This document shows positions 61,530 through 64,000 of a DNA stretch of 64,000 bases, one piece after another. The DNA lies in NCBI GenBank assembly GCA_964036195.1, contig OZ038453.1:4851469-4915468 (forward strand). Reading direction: 5' to 3'. The DNA is from Sphaerolaimus hirsutus. Its lineage: Eukaryota > Nematoda > Chromadorea > Monhysterida > Sphaerolaimidae. The position numbers were made by a program, and so were the translations under genes. The notes below the pieces were generated by a model that was not told the DNA's origin, searched no databases, and saw nothing but the letters and a program-made list of their open reading frames with translations. Numbering within the stretch: the stretch's first letter is position 1; the number at the start of each line of letters is the position of its first letter.

Positions 61530-62191
61530 ACAGTCTTTATAGAGTGTCCTTTGAAACGCTTATTCATAGAATTTTATAGATCTTTGATAACAAATTATCA
61601 TTAAATCAATAAAACACCATGGCTAAAAAAACGTAAGTGTAATTTCTTTTCGGGACCCAAACTTCTATTTGAAGAAATACGGTAACGTCATGCGCAAATG
61701 GCGTTCAGTTATTTCACTGCCGCACAGAGAAACTTTTTTGTGTAGAACAGGAAAAAAACGTTTTTATTTAGAAATACGCACCAGGATAGCGTTCCGAAAA
61801 TCGGTGAATTTCTGAAAATAAAATACAGTGTATCCTAGAATAAGTGCCCAGGGGGGTTATTTTTTTCGTCAGAATTTTTTCGACTCAGTACTACCGTATT
61901 TCTTCCAATAGAACTTTGTGGAACATTTATTTAAATATTCTAAAAAAACTTGGATAAAGCTTAATAAAAAGTTTTTTTAATGATAATAATAAATTCATAA
62001 AGGATAAATATTTTTATATATTTTGATTAAAAAGTAAAAAAAATCCCTGGCATTTTTGGAACACTACCCTTAACGCACACAAATTTTTTTAACCGACTAC
62101 TGAGCAGTTTTTGCATTGATATGAAAGTTAAACTGTTATTGTTAAACTAGTATTGAAAAAATCGCGAGAAATTTATATTTTTAATTTCAGG
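61530..62191. other. AT-rich spacer
   Basis: No gene seen. Single ccgtatttcttccaatag and gaagaaatacggtaacg termini near 61895 and 61672. Confidence 0.35.
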
Positions 62192-62347
62192 AAATATCAA
62201 ACGTATTTATTCAAATTTTTGCCAGGATTTTCCTGTAATATTGATTTATATTTATTTGATGTGGGAAAAATTTAACAAATATCTCATTGATTTGCTCATG
62301 TATACGCAGCAAAAAATTGACGAAATGAACACGAGCTACAAACCCTG
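62192..62347 (+). CDS. Unassigned hydrophobic exon
   Basis: Acceptor aatttcag; the frame reads IKRIYSNFCQDFPVILIYI, YLMWEKFNKYLIDLLMYTQQ and KIDEMNTSYKP, consistent with a membrane helix followed by a charged segment. It ends at a CTG that is the target duplication of a CWG element. Family unknown. Confidence 0.35.
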
Positions 62348-62569
62348 GGGGGCACTCCCAGACTCTGTAAAATGCCCTGTAAAGTGTCAAATGTCATGCA
62401 AAGTGTCAAAGTCATGGAAAATGCCCTGAGAAATAGCAAACAAGTTGCCATTTTACAGGGCATTTTCCATTTTCCATGACATTTGACACTTTGCATGACA
62501 TTTGACACTTTGCATGACATTTGACACTTTGCATGACATTTGACACTTAACAGGGTCTGGGACTGGTAC
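62348..62569. mobile_element. CAGACCC-family CWG element, CTG-flanked
   Basis: Left end gggggcactcccagactctg, right end cagggtctgggactggtac. CTG at 62345-62347 and 62570-62572. The interior has four tandem tgacatttgacactttgca units on one side. Confidence 0.88.
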
Positions 62570-62677
62570 CTGTTGGAGGTGATGTGGCCACGCACACTAC
62601 CTCAATAGCCCACCACAAAAATTTGGAAAAACACAAATCTGTATAACACTTTGAGTTTACCAGAATGGATGATTCTT

Positions 62678-62930
62678 ATACTCCAGTCACTTTACACCCT
62701 GCACGCGCGGTTCCCGCTGGAAGCGTGCCAACGATTTTTTACACGTGCGATTTCCATAAAAAAAAATTGAAAAAAAGTCATCTCTGTTTTCACGCTAGAC
62801 GTTCACTTAATCACAATAATGATTTTTTCACCTTTTATACAAAAATCGCACGCTTTATCATCATTGGCACGCTTCCAACGTGAGACCTAAGTTAGTGCGA
62901 TGGCAGAGTATCATGTCCGTCGAGTATACC
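62678..62930. mobile_element. GGAAGCGTGCCAA foldback element
   Basis: The arms gctggaagcgtgccaacga and inverse tcattggcacgcttccaac, with cacgtgcgatttcc / aaaatcgcacg inside. Relative at 47478-47705. Confidence 0.7.
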
Positions 62931-63018
62931 GCCATCAACATTAGGTAGTTGACAAGCTCCTCATTATGGTAAACTCAAATCCTCAAATCCTGTGTACCAG
63001 TGTGCGCAGCGGCAATGG

Positions 63019-63180
63019 GCCCCCACACGCTAGTTGACATCAACACCAAATGTCAACTGGTGCCGATCCCGATTCAAAGCTTGCTGACGAAGCGACGAAC
63101 GACGTTCTAACGCGAGCTTTGAATTGGGAACGGAACCAGTTGACATTTTATGTCGATGTCAACTAGCGTGTGTGGGGCCA
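63019..63180. mobile_element. CACACGCTAGTTGACATC foldback
   Basis: Ends ggcccccacacgctagttga and tcaactagcgtgtgtggggc. The arms read ttgacatcaacaccaaatg and cattttatgtcgatgtcaa. A compact 160-bp MITE. Confidence 0.8.
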
Positions 63181-63550
63181 ATACGGTATACTCGACGGTC
63201 CGCCGAGAATGTGCAGAATCCTACCATAATTTAATTAATAAAATTTTGTGAAAAAGCTCGATATTAAAAACTGTAGAAAAATTTTGGTTCATTCGTTATG
63301 GTAGGTTCCCATACTAAGTGTGACGTCCGCCGAGTATGGTTTACCGGCTATTTCGAATTAAAATAAAAAATATTACCACATGAAAGGCTGAGCGATATAC
63401 CACTGGGCACTCAACACTTTTCAAAAGTTCCACATTTTTTACTTTCACATTTTCGGAATGCACAAGTTGTAGTTTGTAGTCCTTTATTTTATACAACCAC
63501 CCAAATTTTATATTCATTGTCTCAATAATTCTCAAACAACCAATGTGCAA

Positions 63551-63770
63551 AAAACTCTCAGGTAGCAAAGAAAACTTTTTTAGCCATGATTACAAAATTT
63601 CAAGTGTCCGACTAAAAAAATTTGGTGCAAAAAACGTAAAAAATAGAATTTTTGATGAATACGCTCGAAATTTACCAAAAAGCTCCAGTTTCAAGGTTCC
63701 AAAAAGTCCAAGATATATAAAAAAGAAACAAAAACCATGGAACCAGGTTTCAAATCAAGAAAAAATGTAG
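63551..63770 (+). CDS. Unassigned basic terminal exon
   Basis: Acceptor aactctcag; the frame reads SKENFFSHDYKISSVRLKKF, FDEYARNLPKSSSFKVPKS and PWNQVSNQEKM before TAG. Lys-rich, likely cytoplasmic or nuclear if real. No family recognised. The remaining 63771-64000 is AT-rich with nothing seen. Confidence 0.35.
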
Positions 63771-64000
63771 CATATTATGTTATCACATTCTCTCATGGCA
63801 ATTTTGTCACATAAAATGTACCAAGATCTCACATCAGCATTTTATTTACATAAATATGTGTAAACTGGTTAAATGAACAAAAGAAAAAAGTCTGAAATTT
63901 TCTTTAATACTGTCACCAGAATTTTTTTTGAAGAAGAAACCCTTGCAAGCAACAATCACCAAATGAGGTAAAATATATTAATATTTTGCTCGTAACTTAT

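Overview
The window is animal nuclear DNA: intron-rich genes with canonical GT-AG exons, separated and invaded by very many short inverted-repeat transposons (foldback/MITE-like) and by broken retroelements. One gene encodes a very divergent ionotropic-receptor-like glutamate-receptor-fold channel. That, together with BEL/Pao and DIRS-like fragments and a TATA + TCACTT promoter, suggests a protostome invertebrate, perhaps an arthropod. This is inference only; I cannot name the species.

Layout. (1) 1-5.6 kb: repeats and a 5'-truncated non-LTR retrotransposon (+ strand) with a 384-bp foldback element inserted in its reverse-transcriptase ORF. (2) 5.9-23.5 kb, + strand: a SLC6-family sodium/chloride-coupled transporter. 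I could reconstruct 17 phase-consistent coding exons (749 codons including the stop); only the N-terminal exon(s) before TM1 are missing. (3) 23.5-32 kb: repeats and a second copy of the same non-LTR family (- strand), nearly intact apart from a one-base frameshift. (4) About 32.3-43.5 kb, + strand: a divergent ionotropic receptor (IR/iGluR superfamily), with S1, M1, pore/M3, S2 and M4 exons recognisable and some middle exons uncertain. (5) 44-55 kb: almost entirely foldback elements and AT-rich sequence, with a few unassigned exon-like ORFs. (6) 55.4-57.2 kb, + strand: the first exons of a furin/kexin-like proprotein convertase (signal peptide, prodomain, start of the catalytic domain), cut by a 200-N gap. 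(7) 57.4-64 kb: a DIRS-like RT fragment, more foldback elements, a likely minus-strand first exon with a TATA box, and two unassigned exon-like ORFs.

The most striking feature is a group of foldback elements flanked by a 3-bp CAG or CTG (CWG) duplication, with termini of the form G(T/G)GCC...GGCAC. They insert at CAG, the proto-splice site. When the terminus reads GT, the element is exactly an intron: the donor is its first two bases and the acceptor is the downstream CAG copy. At least three SLC6 introns (7123-7488, 22620-23152, 23212-23357) are explained this way, and removing them restores an uninterrupted reading frame. A filled site and an empty site for one such element both occur in this window, which directly shows the CAG duplication. 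These look like introners (transposons that create introns) built on a Harbinger-like CWG-targeting element.
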